Below, piece by piece: positions 37,549 to 46,761 of a stretch of DNA of 64,000 nt. The stretch's first letter is position 1, and every line of letters starts with the position of its first letter. The position numbers were made by a program, and so were the translations under genes. This DNA comes from an uncultured Alphaproteobacteria bacterium (lineage in GTDB: Bacteria; Pseudomonadota; Alphaproteobacteria; Caulobacterales; Hyphomonadaceae). Below the pieces are notes generated by a model. It had not been told where the DNA came from. It ran no database searches and worked only from the letters and a program-made list of their open reading frames with translations. The DNA lies in the NCBI GenBank assembly GCA_903842595.1, contig CAIMMO010000121.1, forward strand, positions 1-64,000. The letters run 5' to 3'.

Positions 37549-38079
37549 CTACTCCACCGAGCAGAACATGTCGTCGTTGCTGGCTTTGCGGCCCGCTTCG
37601 CAGGCGGCGGTTGTGAAGGGATCCATTACTTCGCTGAGCCAGGCGCTGCGGCGATCGATCTCGCCGATCGGCGTGTCGCCGGTGGGCAGTTCGCGGGTCC
37701 AGGCGGGCCATTCGGGAAGATTGCAGCCGGCGCCTGTCACAAGGCCCTTGCCGCACACCCAGTTGCGCAACTCGATCACCTGAGCGGCGCCGCGCTTCAG
37801 GGCGGCGTCCGCGCGATAGAGATCGGAGCGTTCGATTGCGGTGGCATCCGTCGCGGCTATTGCGCCCTCGGTCGCGCGCTCAAGAATGACCGTCCAGCGT
37901 TCTGCCCCGATCATGACGACGAAAGGATCGAGATCTTCGGGAGGAGTATTTCCCTGTTGCGGGTCGACGGCAGGCGCCGCTGCGGCCTGCATTTCCGGCG
38001 CGCGCGTTTCAGTCTGAGTTTGGGGAGAACACCCGCCGGCCAAAAACCCCAGCACGCCCGCAACCAGCAGATTCCGCAT
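37549..38079 (-). CDS. Hypothetical lipoprotein
   Basis: 176 residues with a lipoprotein signal (RNLLVAGVLGFLAGGC, lipobox LAGGC). A Pro/Gln/Thr linker follows, then a compact domain (EDLDPFVVMIGAERWTVILERATEG) with three cysteines near the end (WVCGKG, AGCNLP, CEAG, FCSVE are the sites seen). GGGAGT precedes the ATG at 38079. No family recognised. Its start is 93 bp from the stop of the MsbA-like gene, same strand. Confidence 0.65.
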   Translation of the reverse strand: MRNLLVAGVLGFLAGGCSPQTQTETRAPEMQAAAAPAVDPQQGNTPPEDLDPFVVMIGAERWTVILERATEGAIAATDATAIERSDLYRADAALKRGAAQVIELRNWVCGKGLVTGAGCNLPEWPAWTRELPTGDTPIGEIDRRSAWLSEVMDPFTTAACEAGRKASNDDMFCSVE

Positions 38080-38172
38080 GACCGACTCCCGCATCGACTT
38101 TGCCACGCTAGCAGATGCCGACCCCGGCGCATCCGGCAATTGTCAGCATGACTGCAGCGGCAAGCCTTCCCC

Positions 38173-39918
38173 CTAGGTCAGCTGGTGCTGGACCATGCGG
38201 GCGTAAGCGCCGCCGAGGGCCATGAGATCGTCATGGCTGCCTGCTTCGGCGACGGCTCCGGAGTCCATCACGAAGATACGGTCGGCGCGGCGCACGGTGG
38301 CCAGACGGTGAGCGATCACGATTACGGTGCGCTTTCCGGCGAGTCCGGCGAGGGCCTGCTGGATACGTGCTTCGCTTTCGGAGTCGAGGGCGCTGGTTGC
38401 TTCATCGAGTAGCAACACTGGCGCGTCAGAGACCAGCGCCCGCGCGAGCGCGATGCGCTGGCGCTGGCCGCCGGAGAGATTGCGACCACCCTCGCCCACC
38501 GGCGCATTCCAGCCACCGGGCAAAGCGGGGATGAAGTCGCAGGCCGCGGCTTCGGCAGCGATCCTGATCTGCGCTTCGGTAGCGCCGGGGCGGCCGAGAG
38601 CGATGTTTTCCAGGATCGTCGTGTCGAAGAGAAAGGCGTCCTGCGAGACCAGCGCCAGATTCGCGCGGAGGGACGCCATGCTCACGTCGCGAACGTCGTG
38701 GCCGTCGATTCGGACCGCGCCATCGCTCGCTTCGTAGAGACGCATCAGCAAGCTGAAGAGTGTCGACTTGCCCGCGCCTGACGGTCCGACCACGGCGACG
38801 GTCTGACCTGGGAGCGCTTCGAGCGCGAGACCTTTCAGCGCGGGATCTGCCCCAGGATAGCTGAATCGAACTGTTTCGAACTGCACGCGGCCCGTCGCAC
38901 GACCGATAGCCTTGGCGCCGGGTTTGTCGGCCACGCCCTGCGGCTCGTCGAGGACGGCGTAGATGCGCGTGGCAGCGGCGAGACCTTCATTTACGACGGC
39001 GTTGAGCGTCCCAAGGGCGCGAACTTCGGGCGAGGCAATTCCGATCGCCGCGATGATGCCGACCAGTTCGCCGACGGTGATGTCGCCTGCCAGGGCGCGC
39101 CAGCCAGCGAAGGCGAATAGCCCGGCGAGCGCGAGGCCGCCAACGACTTCGAGGAAGGGGTCGACCATCGCCTTGGCGCGCAGGACTTTCATGTAGAGGC
39201 GTGCGCGCTCGACGAATCCTGCGCTGGCCCGGGCGTTCTGGTAGGCCTCGAGACCGAAGGCCTTTACCGTGCGCGCGCCCTGGAAGGCCTCGTTGAGGAC
39301 GGCTGTAAGTTCACCCGCCTGCTCCTGCGCGCGTTGCGAAGATTTACGGACGCGATTGCCAAGCTGGATCACGGGCATGAAGGCGATTGGATAGACGACA
39401 AGAAGGACAACCGTGAGGAGCCAGTCGGTCATCAGCATGTAGGCGACAGCGGCGAGGATTGTCAGGGTGGATTTTGCGAGGTTGGTGGCGACGCGCAGGG
39501 CGGCTTCGCGGATCAGCACCATGTCATTGGCAAACTGCGAGACATACTCGCCGGAAGCCTTGACCTGCAGGCGCGCGAAGTCGCCGCCGATGAGGCGGGC
39601 GAACAGCGCCTCCTGCAGCTTGACCACCGCTTTCTGCACCCCGTGATTGTTGGCCTGCGTCTGACCATACATCGCAGGCGCACGCACCAGCACGAGCGCA
39701 ACGATTACGATCGGCGCCAGCCACATCACGCGCAGGTCACCATCCTTCAGCCAGTCGGTGGCGAGGCTGATGATGTATGAGTATCCGAAGGCGCACGTCG
39801 CCATGAGGGCCGCGAACAGCGTGCCGAGCGCAAACCAGCCGAGCTGGGGCTTCAGCCAGTCGCGCACAAAGCGGGAGGAGAGGCGCTTCTGGCGAGAAGC
39901 GCCGCGGGCATCAGGCAT
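38173..39918 (-). CDS. MsbA-like ABC exporter (fused TM and ATPase)
   Basis: 581 residues. Six transmembrane helices (about 25-310, starting WFALGTLFAALMATCAFGYSY) followed by an ATPase with Walker A VGPSGAGKSTLFSLLM, signature NLSGGQRQRIALARAL, Walker B PVLLLDEATSALD and the switch His in IAHRLATV. Half-transporters of this type flip lipid A core across the inner membrane or export drugs. DUF4170, PmbA and the Kdo/lipid A genes nearby favour the lipid A role. The ATG at 39918 overlaps the DUF4170 stop by 8 bp. Confidence 0.85.
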   Translation of the reverse strand: MPDARGASRQKRLSSRFVRDWLKPQLGWFALGTLFAALMATCAFGYSYIISLATDWLKDGDLRVMWLAPIVIVALVLVRAPAMYGQTQANNHGVQKAVVKLQEALFARLIGGDFARLQVKASGEYVSQFANDMVLIREAALRVATNLAKSTLTILAAVAYMLMTDWLLTVVLLVVYPIAFMPVIQLGNRVRKSSQRAQEQAGELTAVLNEAFQGARTVKAFGLEAYQNARASAGFVERARLYMKVLRAKAMVDPFLEVVGGLALAGLFAFAGWRALAGDITVGELVGIIAAIGIASPEVRALGTLNAVVNEGLAAATRIYAVLDEPQGVADKPGAKAIGRATGRVQFETVRFSYPGADPALKGLALEALPGQTVAVVGPSGAGKSTLFSLLMRLYEASDGAVRIDGHDVRDVSMASLRANLALVSQDAFLFDTTILENIALGRPGATEAQIRIAAEAAACDFIPALPGGWNAPVGEGGRNLSGGQRQRIALARALVSDAPVLLLDEATSALDSESEARIQQALAGLAGKRTVIVIAHRLATVRRADRIFVMDSGAVAEAGSHDDLMALGGAYARMVQHQLT

Positions 39919-40162
39919 CGTGTTGCTTGCCGGTCTCGGGGTCGAGCAGGCGATGCGCATGCAGGATGAAGTAGCGGACGTGGGCGTTGTCCACAGTGCG
40001 CTGCGCGGCGGTCTTCCACGCATCATAGGCGGCGCGATAGTTCGGGAAGGCGCCGACGAAATGAACGTCGGCCAGATTGGCGAATTCGACCGTGCCGGGA
40101 TGCTTCAGCTCACCGCCAATCACGATGTGCAGAAGCTGCTTGTCGGGGGTGCTGGACGTCAT
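39911..40162 (-). CDS. DUF4170 domain protein
   Basis: 83 residues covering the whole family: LLHIVIGGELKHPGTVEF, VHFVGAFPNYRAAYDAWKT and QRTVDNAHVRYFILHAH. The family is alphaproteobacterial and usually sits beside lipid A/Kdo genes; no activity is known. Here it overlaps the start of the MsbA-like exporter and follows the phosphatase gene by 15 bp, so all are likely one transcript. Confidence 0.88.
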   Translation of the reverse strand: MTSSTPDKQLLHIVIGGELKHPGTVEFANLADVHFVGAFPNYRAAYDAWKTAAQRTVDNAHVRYFILHAHRLLDPETGKQHDA

Positions 40163-40177
40163 CTCGGGCTCCTGCTG

Positions 40178-40999
40178 TCACATACTCACGGGTCGGGTCT
40201 GCTGACTGGCCCAGTGACGCAGCCGCTCCACTATCAGCGGGTGGAGTTGGGCGCCAGCAGCCACGGCCCCTTTCTGGATGACCGATTCCCTGTTGAAGAC
40301 GAAGGGTTCGCCGTGCCGGTCGGTCGCTACCCCGCCCGCCTCCTCGATGATGATCGCGGCGGCCGCGAGGTCCCAGTCGCTCTTGTCGTTAAGCGCGACG
40401 GCTGCATCCCAGTGCCCCGCGGCGACCAGCGCCAGGCGCCAGGCCATTCCGTTGGGCACAGTGTCGATCAGCCGGAGGTCGGGCCAGTACTGAGCGTTGG
40501 CGCGGGCAAAGACGTCCGGCTGGCCGATCATGCTGCAGGCGAGACTGTCGCAGTCGGTGACGCTGGCCGGCTCAGCATTTAGCCTTGCGCCACCGCCTCT
40601 GCGGGCGCTGAGAAGCTCGTCGAAGTTTGGGTTGTAGATGGCGCCTGCTATGGGCTGGCCATCCTCGACGATGGCGATCGAGACGCAGAAGCCACTTTCT
40701 CCGCGAATGAACGCCATCGTGCCGTCGAGCGGGTCAACGACAAAGACGCGTTTCTGTGAGCGGTCGGCGGCGCTGTCCTTCGTTTCCTCGGAGAGCCAGC
40801 CGTAGTTGGGTCGCGCAGTGCGAAGTTTCTGGATGAGCAGGTCATTGCAGGCGATGTCGGCTTCGGTGACTGGATTGTTGGGCGACTTGTCCCAGCGCTT
40901 TGCGCCCTTATCCAGCCATTCGAGCGCAAGGTGTCCCGCCTCCCGCGCCGCCTCGGCGATCAGCGCGAGATCGGCGACAAGATCGCTAGCGTCCGGCAA
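40178..40999 (-). CDS. Inositol monophosphatase-family phosphatase (CysQ-like)
   Basis: 273 residues. The metal-binding motifs of the family are intact: GWLSEETKD (Glu), VVDPLDGTMAFIRG (Asp-x-x-Asp) and DKSDWDLAAAAIIIEEAGG (second Asp). Members dephosphorylate 3'-phosphoadenosine 5'-phosphate, inositol phosphate or similar. CysQ-type PAP recycling is the best guess given its usual neighbours. Its start overlaps the PmbA stop by 14 bp. Confidence 0.88.
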   Translation of the reverse strand: MPDASDLVADLALIAEAAREAGHLALEWLDKGAKRWDKSPNNPVTEADIACNDLLIQKLRTARPNYGWLSEETKDSAADRSQKRVFVVDPLDGTMAFIRGESGFCVSIAIVEDGQPIAGAIYNPNFDELLSARRGGGARLNAEPASVTDCDSLACSMIGQPDVFARANAQYWPDLRLIDTVPNGMAWRLALVAAGHWDAAVALNDKSDWDLAAAAIIIEEAGGVATDRHGEPFVFNRESVIQKGAVAAGAQLHPLIVERLRHWASQQTRPVSM

Positions 41000-42323
41000 G
41001 ACTCATCCCGTCTATCAGGAGGCTTGGGGCGTTGGTCGACCCGCGGATTTCGAGATCGGAGCCGGGAATTGCGCGGAGGAGCATAGACGGAATGTCGCCA
41101 GCCACGGTCACTTCGGACACGGGATAGGCACGCTCGCCATTCTCGAACCAGAAGCCTGAGACGCCGACGGAATAGTCGCCGGTGTTGGGGTTGAGCGAAG
41201 GGCCGAACATGTCGGTGATCAGCAACCCCTTGCCTGCGTCGGCCATCAGCTGGTCGAGGGTCCGCGTGCCCGGCTGGAGGTCGAGATTGGAGGTGGTGAC
41301 GCCAGGTGGATCGCCGAAGGCGGTGCTGGAGAAGCCGTTGGGCGCGAGGCCAAGCTGGCGGGCTGAGGGGCCGTTGAGCAGCCATTGCGTCAGCACACCG
41401 TCTTCGACCAGCGCGGTGCGTTTGACCGGCCTTCCCTCTCCGTCGAAGGCGCGGGAGCCAAAGCCGGTTTCGCGAAGGGGATCGTCGATCAGGTTGACGC
41501 CGGGTGCGAAGACCTGCTTGCCGAGCTTGTCTTTCAGGAACGAGACGCCGCGGGCAACTGCGGGGCCGGAAATGGCGCCGATGAGGGCGCCGATGAGGCG
41601 GCTGGAGAGCTTGTGGTCGTAGATCACAGCGGCTGTCTGGCTGTCGACCTTTCGCGCGCCGAGGCGGGAGACAGCGCGCGTTCCGGCCTCGCGACCGATC
41701 CATTCAGGCGTTTTGTGCCTATCGCGGCGGCGTTCGGAGGAGGACTCGTAGTCCCGCTCCATCGCGCCATCGCGTTCGGCGATCGCGACGGCCGCCATCG
41801 AGGACATGCCTGACGATTTGCGGGCGCGGAAACCGTTCGAGGCTGCAAGCCATGTCTGTCCGGTGTTCCAGGACGCTCCGCAGTGGGACATCTGCTTGAC
41901 GCCGGGAATCGCCATCGCGGCGGCTTCCATTTCGCGGCCGCGGCGCTCCAGTTCGTCGGCTTCGGGCAGGTCGTCTGTTTCAAGTTTCAGGTCGGGATGG
42001 TGGTGCGCGATCTCGCTGGCTTCCGCTATGCCGCAGAACTTGTCCTCTGGGGCCAGCCGCGCCATCGCGACAACGCGCTCGCTGAGCGCCTTCAGCGCGT
42101 CGGGGGAAAGGTCGGTGGCCGAGACGGTGGCCTGACGTCGGCCCACGAGCGCGCGCAGCGCGATGCCACGCGATTCCTCGCGCTCGACAGTTTCGAGATC
42201 GCCGTTGCGAACCTCGACGGACAGGCTGGCGCTTTCGGATATGCGGGCGTCGACGGCGTCGGCGCCGGCCTTCAGCGTGGCTTCGATTAGCGACTCAAGT
42301 AGTGCTGCGGAGGAAGAGATCAT
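40986..42323 (-). CDS. pmbA: TldE/PmbA family metallopeptidase subunit
   Basis: 445 residues, typical length. VDARISESASLSVEVRNGDLETVEREESRGIALRALVG is the N-terminal family signature; the C-terminal half has TSNLDLQPGTRTLDQLM, ITDMFGPSLNPNTGDYSVGVSGFWFENG. TldE lacks the HExxxH metal site of its partner TldD, and none is seen here, so it is the TldE-type subunit; TldD must be elsewhere. Together they process modified peptides such as microcin B17. Start at ATG 42323; the frame is open 93 bp upstream without similarity. Confidence 0.92.
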   Translation of the reverse strand: MISSSAALLESLIEATLKAGADAVDARISESASLSVEVRNGDLETVEREESRGIALRALVGRRQATVSATDLSPDALKALSERVVAMARLAPEDKFCGIAEASEIAHHHPDLKLETDDLPEADELERRGREMEAAAMAIPGVKQMSHCGASWNTGQTWLAASNGFRARKSSGMSSMAAVAIAERDGAMERDYESSSERRRDRHKTPEWIGREAGTRAVSRLGARKVDSQTAAVIYDHKLSSRLIGALIGAISGPAVARGVSFLKDKLGKQVFAPGVNLIDDPLRETGFGSRAFDGEGRPVKRTALVEDGVLTQWLLNGPSARQLGLAPNGFSSTAFGDPPGVTTSNLDLQPGTRTLDQLMADAGKGLLITDMFGPSLNPNTGDYSVGVSGFWFENGERAYPVSEVTVAGDIPSMLLRAIPGSDLEIRGSTNAPSLLIDGMSLAGR

Positions 42324-42384
42324 GGGCCCTATGTGACGTCGCTGGGCGGAATCGCCAAGGGCCGTCTGGCTTGATAACGAGACG

Positions 42385-42408
42385 GCGCCGGCCTGAAAAA
42401 ACCGGCGC
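42385..42408. repeat. Inverted repeat downstream of the 42433 gene, weak terminator
   Basis: GCGCCGG (42385-42391) and CCGGCGC (42402-42408) with a 10-base loop that contains six A residues (T on the minus strand). It lies 25 bp after the small membrane protein gene. Because the T-run lies in the loop rather than after the stem, classical intrinsic termination is uncertain. Confidence 0.35.
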
Positions 42409-42432
42409 TCAGTCAAATAGTGGCGTTCTGGG

Positions 42433-42795
42433 CTATTTGGAGCGCGGCAGGCGGTCGTTGATATCGTCGCGGATGTCCAGCAGCGTGACCAGCACGCCGC
42501 AGATCAGCGTTGCAGCGACCCAGCCAACGATCAGACCGATCACGATCGACAGGGCCGATAGCGAGGGATCGGACAGGACCATGCCGCGGTCCATGATCGG
42601 CTCCATGGCGATGATGCCGGTTTGCGGATCAACCATTCCGCGCTCAACCAGAACCTTGCCGCTGGTGGTGAACTGCGAAATCACGCCCTGGATCTGCTGT
42701 CGCTCCAGGAAGACACCGAACGTGTAAAGCGCGATGATCCCGAAGTAAGCGTTGTAGACCAGAAAGCGGAAGCTGTTGATGATAAAGAATTTCAT
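42433..42795 (-). CDS. Small inner-membrane protein, unknown
   Basis: 120 residues with two or three hydrophobic helices: FLVYNAYFGIIALYTFGVFL near the N-terminus and LSIVIGLIVGWVAATLICGVLVTLL near the C-terminus, separated by a polar loop of about 50 residues and ending in a charged DIRDDINDRLPRSK. GGAGGGG lies 7 nt before the ATG at 42795. No family recognised. Upstream of pmbA and downstream of the phosphatase gene on the same strand. Confidence 0.7.
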   Translation of the reverse strand: MKFFIINSFRFLVYNAYFGIIALYTFGVFLERQQIQGVISQFTTSGKVLVERGMVDPQTGIIAMEPIMDRGMVLSDPSLSALSIVIGLIVGWVAATLICGVLVTLLDIRDDINDRLPRSK

Positions 42796-42894
42796 AGACG
42801 ACCCCTCCACGCGAACTGGGTAACTGTCTAGCCCGTGGCCAAACAACACGCGAACGGTTTTTTCGGATTGTCTGGCGAGCGCCCGCAAGCGCCA

Positions 42895-43581
42895 CTATTC
42901 GCGGCGCAGCAACTGGTCGAAATCAACTTTCGACTTCCTGCCGCCAAGGAAACTTCGTTTCAGCTCGGCAGGGTCATACCCCTTCTCGACCCATTGGGTG
43001 AAGCTAAGTCCAGCCGGCTTACCCTCGCGCAGATAGGTTTCGAAGAAGAAGTCCAGGACACCTGTCTTGCCGTGGCGGATGTGCAGATACTTGCTGGAGA
43101 GCTGTTCCAGCGCCTTTTCGATGGTCTGGCCCCTACGGAAATGCTGGTAAAGCACGGCCATGATACCGGCCCGGTCCGCGCCCGATTTGCAGTGCATCAG
43201 AGCAGGATAGGAGATTGAATCGAATAACGTTTTCGTCTCAAGAATGGCTGCAGGCGGAGGAATTTCGCGCGAAAAGACCTGGAAATCAACCAGCTTGATT
43301 CCGTGCCGCTCGCACGCTTCCTTCTCAAGCACGTAATGGCCCCTGGGACTTGTCCCCCGCAGGTTGAGGATCGTCTTCAGGCCCAGCTCTTTTGCATAGC
43401 GTTTGATGTGTTCGGGCGAAGGCTGGTTCGCGCGGAACATTTCCTCGGAGATGCGGTGCAGGTTGCGGAACCTTACCCTCAGGAAGCCGTGGTCGCCCCA
43501 CACCAGCTCGCGGCGCGCCCTGCGGCGGCCCGCCGGTGTCGCGAGATCGATGGATTGTGCCATGGCCACAGTGCCGCTCAT
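42895..43581 (-). CDS. Dual-specificity/tyrosine phosphatase-fold protein
   Basis: 228 residues. The CX5R active site is MHCKSGADRAGIMAVLY; the general-acid loop lies in the preceding LVDFQVFSREIPPPAAI region, and RANQPSPEHIKRYAKELGLKTILNLRG is typical of the small bacterial DSP family. Such enzymes act on proteins, nucleotides or phospholipid head groups. It lies between a PmbA/MsbA-like gene block and the divergent lipid A genes; a phosphatidylglycerophosphate or lipid A phosphatase is possible by context only. The start at 43581 has no strong ribosome binding site; an ATG at 43563 is an alternative. Confidence 0.85.
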   Translation of the reverse strand: MSGTVAMAQSIDLATPAGRRRARRELVWGDHGFLRVRFRNLHRISEEMFRANQPSPEHIKRYAKELGLKTILNLRGTSPRGHYVLEKEACERHGIKLVDFQVFSREIPPPAAILETKTLFDSISYPALMHCKSGADRAGIMAVLYQHFRRGQTIEKALEQLSSKYLHIRHGKTGVLDFFFETYLREGKPAGLSFTQWVEKGYDPAELKRSFLGGRKSKVDFDQLLRRE

Positions 43582-43716
43582 GCGCGGTAGATGCCGTTTC
43601 TGGGCGGGATTGCAAGGCGGCAGGCGGCCCCTGAGCGTCGCAGGGCGCTGTCAGCGCCGATCTCGCCGCATGCCCGGCGTCTGGCGGCAGCGAACGCAGG
43701 GAGTATATAGGCGACA

Positions 43717-44514
43717 ATGTCCAAGCCACGCAGCCAGTCGCCTGTGATTCCCTGGATCGGGGGCACCCTGATCTGGGCCTACATGTCGCTCCTCGCCCAC
43801 ACCATGCGGTGGCGCGTGGAGGGCATCGATCACATGCGCATCCTCTGGGGCAGCCCGCAGGGCTGGGTTGCCGCCACATGGCATTCGCGCATCCTCCTGA
43901 TGCCTTTCGCGCAGATCAAGATGCGCCCGAAATGGCCCAAGCCGCCACACCCCGCCACACTGATGGTCTCGCCGTCGAAGGACGGCGAGTTCACCAAGCG
44001 CGCCGGCACCTGGCTGGGCCTGCACATCATTCGCGGATCGTCATCGGGACGCTCTGACAAGAGCAAGCGCGGTGTCTCAGCGGCGCGTGAGTCGATGGAG
44101 GTGATGAAGAAGGGCGGCTGCATCGTCATGACGATCGACGGGCCAAAAGGTCCGCGCGAGATTGTCGGCATCGGCACGATCAAGCTTGCGCAGCAGATGG
44201 GCGTGCCGATCCTGATCTATGGCCTGTCCGCCAACGCAAAGCGGTTGGACACTTGGGACCGGCTGCTGTGGCCAAGGCCATTCGCGCGCGGTGCGGTTGT
44301 AATACCGGAACCGATTCCGACCTCCAAGAGCATGGACTCGGAGGAACTCCGCCTGCGCGTGGAAAACGCACTGAAGGAAGCGACGGCCCGGGCAGACGAA
44401 CTTGCAGGACTCGCGCCCGACACTGTTCCGGCTCCGGCGCCGGCCCCGGTCGCTGCGCCCCAACCCGGGGCGAAGCCGGAAGCCGAACCCGCCCTTGAGC
44501 ATCGCGGCACGTGA
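43717..44514 (+). CDS. DUF374 lysophospholipid/lipid A-type acyltransferase
   Basis: 265 residues. DUF374 signature: WHSRILLMPF (HX4D-like catalytic block), SPSKDGEFTKRAG, IIRGSSSGR and MTIDGPKGPREIV. The first ~25 residues form one membrane helix. The C-terminal ~30 residues are Pro/Ala/Glu-rich. Family members lie upstream of waaA in many Alphaproteobacteria and probably acylate lysophospholipid or a lipid A precursor. Its stop overlaps the GTG of waaA by 4 bp. Divergent from the phosphatase across 135 bp. Confidence 0.88.
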   Translation: MSKPRSQSPVIPWIGGTLIWAYMSLLAHTMRWRVEGIDHMRILWGSPQGWVAATWHSRILLMPFAQIKMRPKWPKPPHPATLMVSPSKDGEFTKRAGTWLGLHIIRGSSSGRSDKSKRGVSAARESMEVMKKGGCIVMTIDGPKGPREIVGIGTIKLAQQMGVPILIYGLSANAKRLDTWDRLLWPRPFARGAVVIPEPIPTSKSMDSEELRLRVENALKEATARADELAGLAPDTVPAPAPAPVAAPQPGAKPEAEPALEHRGT

Positions 44515-45785
44515 CCGCAACACTTACGCTCTATCGCATAGGCGCGACCCTGCTGGAACCGTTTGCACCGATCCTCGTCCGCAACCGTGTGAAAAGCGGC
44601 AAGGAACGACCTGAGCGAAGCGGCGAACGTTTCGGGCGTACGAACCTGGCACGACCAGGGGGGGCACTCATCTGGATGCATGGAGCAAGCGTCGGAGAAT
44701 CCAGACTGCTTCTAGACCTGTTCGAAGCGCTCCGCACGCAGCGGCCCGACGCATACGCCCTCGTCACGACACAGACGACAACTTCAGCCGACATGATCGC
44801 GGCCAGCGCGCCACAGCACGTCATCCATCAGATGGCGCCCGTGGACGGCCCACGCGCTGTGACGCGGTTTCTGCAGCACTGGCGCCCGGACGCAGCAGTG
44901 TTCGCAGAGGGCGAGATCTGGCCAAACATGCTGCTCGGACTGAAGCGCGGGCGAATTCCGGCCGTGATGGCAAATGCCCGCATGACAACGAGATCGATCG
45001 ACAGCTGGAACAGCCGAAAGTCCTCCGCGCGCGCGCTTTTTGGCGCGTTCCAGTTTATCGGGGCCGCGGACAGACAGACTGCAGAGGGCCTTGGCCGCGC
45101 CACGGGCCACGAGATCACCACGGTCGGCAACCTGAAAATGGCGGCGCGCATCACGCCGCCCCCTCAGGACAAGGTTGTTCCGTTCGTGAAAGCGATCGGT
45201 AGACCGATCCTTCTCGCTGCCTCCACGCATCCCGGCGAGGATGCGTTTGCGATCGAGGCGTTCGCGGCATTGCGCGTATCGACACCAGACGCGCTGCTGG
45301 TGATCGTGCCGCGGCATCCGGATCGCGGATCCACCATTGTCGATGAAGCGCGCGGTCGCGGCTTCACGGTACAGCAATGGTCAAAGGAGCGCTCGCCCCC
45401 GCAACAGGGGACCAGCGTGGTGGTCGCCGACACGATGGGCGAGTTGCTGTTCTGGTATGCCGTGGCTGGCGGGATCTATCTTGGCGGCGCCACCAAGCAG
45501 GATGTGGGCGGACACAACGCCGTCGAGCCGGCGCAGCTGGACAAGCGCGTGTTCACGGGCCCGCACGGATACAACTTTCGCGAGACGTTCGAGATTCTGG
45601 CGCAGAATGACGCGTTGGTGATCGGCAAGACGGCGGTACAGCTGGCCGACTTCTGGCGCGCCGAACTATCCGCCCGGTCCGCACCGATTCGCGCGGCCCT
45701 GTTTGACGATTTCCGCGCGCCGTTCGACCGTACGATCGAGGCGATCCTCGCGATGCTGCCGACAAAGGCTGCCAGCGATGCGTGA
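44511..45785 (+). CDS. waaA: 3-deoxy-D-manno-octulosonic acid (Kdo) transferase
   Basis: 424 residues, normal for KdtA/WaaA. N-terminal helix, then the GT30 N-lobe with WMHGASVGESRLLLDL (catalytic Glu), ALVTTQTTTSADMI and the inner core FAEGEIWPNMLLGLK; the C-lobe shows LLAASTHPGEDAFAIEAF, VIVPRHPDRG and LGGATKQDVGGHNAVEPAQL. It transfers Kdo from CMP-Kdo to lipid IVA. GTG start inside the 4-bp overlap with DUF374; the lpxK ATG lies 8 bp before its end. Confidence 0.95.
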   Translation: MTATLTLYRIGATLLEPFAPILVRNRVKSGKERPERSGERFGRTNLARPGGALIWMHGASVGESRLLLDLFEALRTQRPDAYALVTTQTTTSADMIAASAPQHVIHQMAPVDGPRAVTRFLQHWRPDAAVFAEGEIWPNMLLGLKRGRIPAVMANARMTTRSIDSWNSRKSSARALFGAFQFIGAADRQTAEGLGRATGHEITTVGNLKMAARITPPPQDKVVPFVKAIGRPILLAASTHPGEDAFAIEAFAALRVSTPDALLVIVPRHPDRGSTIVDEARGRGFTVQQWSKERSPPQQGTSVVVADTMGELLFWYAVAGGIYLGGATKQDVGGHNAVEPAQLDKRVFTGPHGYNFRETFEILAQNDALVIGKTAVQLADFWRAELSARSAPIRAALFDDFRAPFDRTIEAILAMLPTKAASDA

Positions 45786-46761
45786 GCCCTATTTCTGGAG
45801 CGTAACCGAGAAGCGGTCGCGCGCTTCGGCGCCGATGACCAAGCTGCTGCTGAGCCCGCTTGCCATGGCCTATCGCATCGCCGGCGAGCGGCGCATTCGC
45901 AGCACCACGCCTGAGGATGTCGGCCTGCCCGTCGTCTGCATCGGCAACCTGACGCTCGGCGGCGCCGGCAAGACACCTGTGACGGAAGCCGTCCGCACGC
46001 ACTATGCCGGGAGAGGACTTCGCGCCGCGAGCCTCTCGCGCGGCTATCGTGGGTCGCTCGAGGGCGTCCATCGTGTCGATCCTGCGCGCCACACCTTTCG
46101 CGAGGTGGGCGACGAGCCGTTGATGCTCTCCGCCAGTGGAGAATCGTGGGTATCGAAGGATCGTCCGGCTGGCGCGCGCGCCATGAAGTCGGATGGGTTG
46201 CAGCTTATCGTGATGGACGATGGACACCAGAACCCGACTCTCAGGAAGTCGCTGTCGATCGTCGTGGTCGACGCTGGAAACCCGTTCGGCAATGGGCATG
46301 TCTTTCCGAAAGGTCCTTTGCGCGAGCCGGTGGCTGCAGGCCTTTCGCGGGCCGACGCCGTCGTGCTCATGGGCGATGGCCGAGCGCCCGAAGCCTTTGC
46401 TGGCTTCCCGGGGCCGATCCTGCGCGCGCGCCTTGCCGCGACCAGCACACTGCCGCCCGGCCGCTATGTGGCCTTCGCGGGCATCGGCAGGCCGTCTCGA
46501 TTTTTCGACGCGCTGGGCAAACAGCCGGGAGTTGAAGTCGCGGAAGGAGCGCCCTATCCCGACCATCACGCTTTCACCCCGTACGATATCTCCTTCCTGA
46601 TGAAACTCGCCGCCGATCATGACGCCCGGCTCGTCACCACCGACAAGGATCATGTGCGGCTGCCTGCCGACCTGAAGGACAAGGTCGTACGCGCCTCTGT
46701 CAAGGCTACCTTTCAGGACGAAGAGGCGCTCGCCCGTCTTCTCGATAGCGTGGTCCGTTGA
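45778..46761 (+). CDS. lpxK: Tetraacyldisaccharide 4'-kinase
   Basis: 327 residues. Walker A GNLTLGGAGKTPVTEAV and IVMDDGHQNPTLRKSLSIVVVD are diagnostic of LpxK; the C-terminal part has GIGRPSRFFDAL, YPDHHAFTPYDI and LVTTDKDHVRLP. It phosphorylates the 4' position of lipid IVA precursor at the inner membrane. It starts at ATG 45778, overlapping waaA by 8 bp, and its TGA overlaps the TTG of the next acyltransferase. Confidence 0.95.
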   Translation: MREPYFWSVTEKRSRASAPMTKLLLSPLAMAYRIAGERRIRSTTPEDVGLPVVCIGNLTLGGAGKTPVTEAVRTHYAGRGLRAASLSRGYRGSLEGVHRVDPARHTFREVGDEPLMLSASGESWVSKDRPAGARAMKSDGLQLIVMDDGHQNPTLRKSLSIVVVDAGNPFGNGHVFPKGPLREPVAAGLSRADAVVLMGDGRAPEAFAGFPGPILRARLAATSTLPPGRYVAFAGIGRPSRFFDALGKQPGVEVAEGAPYPDHHAFTPYDISFLMKLAADHDARLVTTDKDHVRLPADLKDKVVRASVKATFQDEEALARLLDSVVR

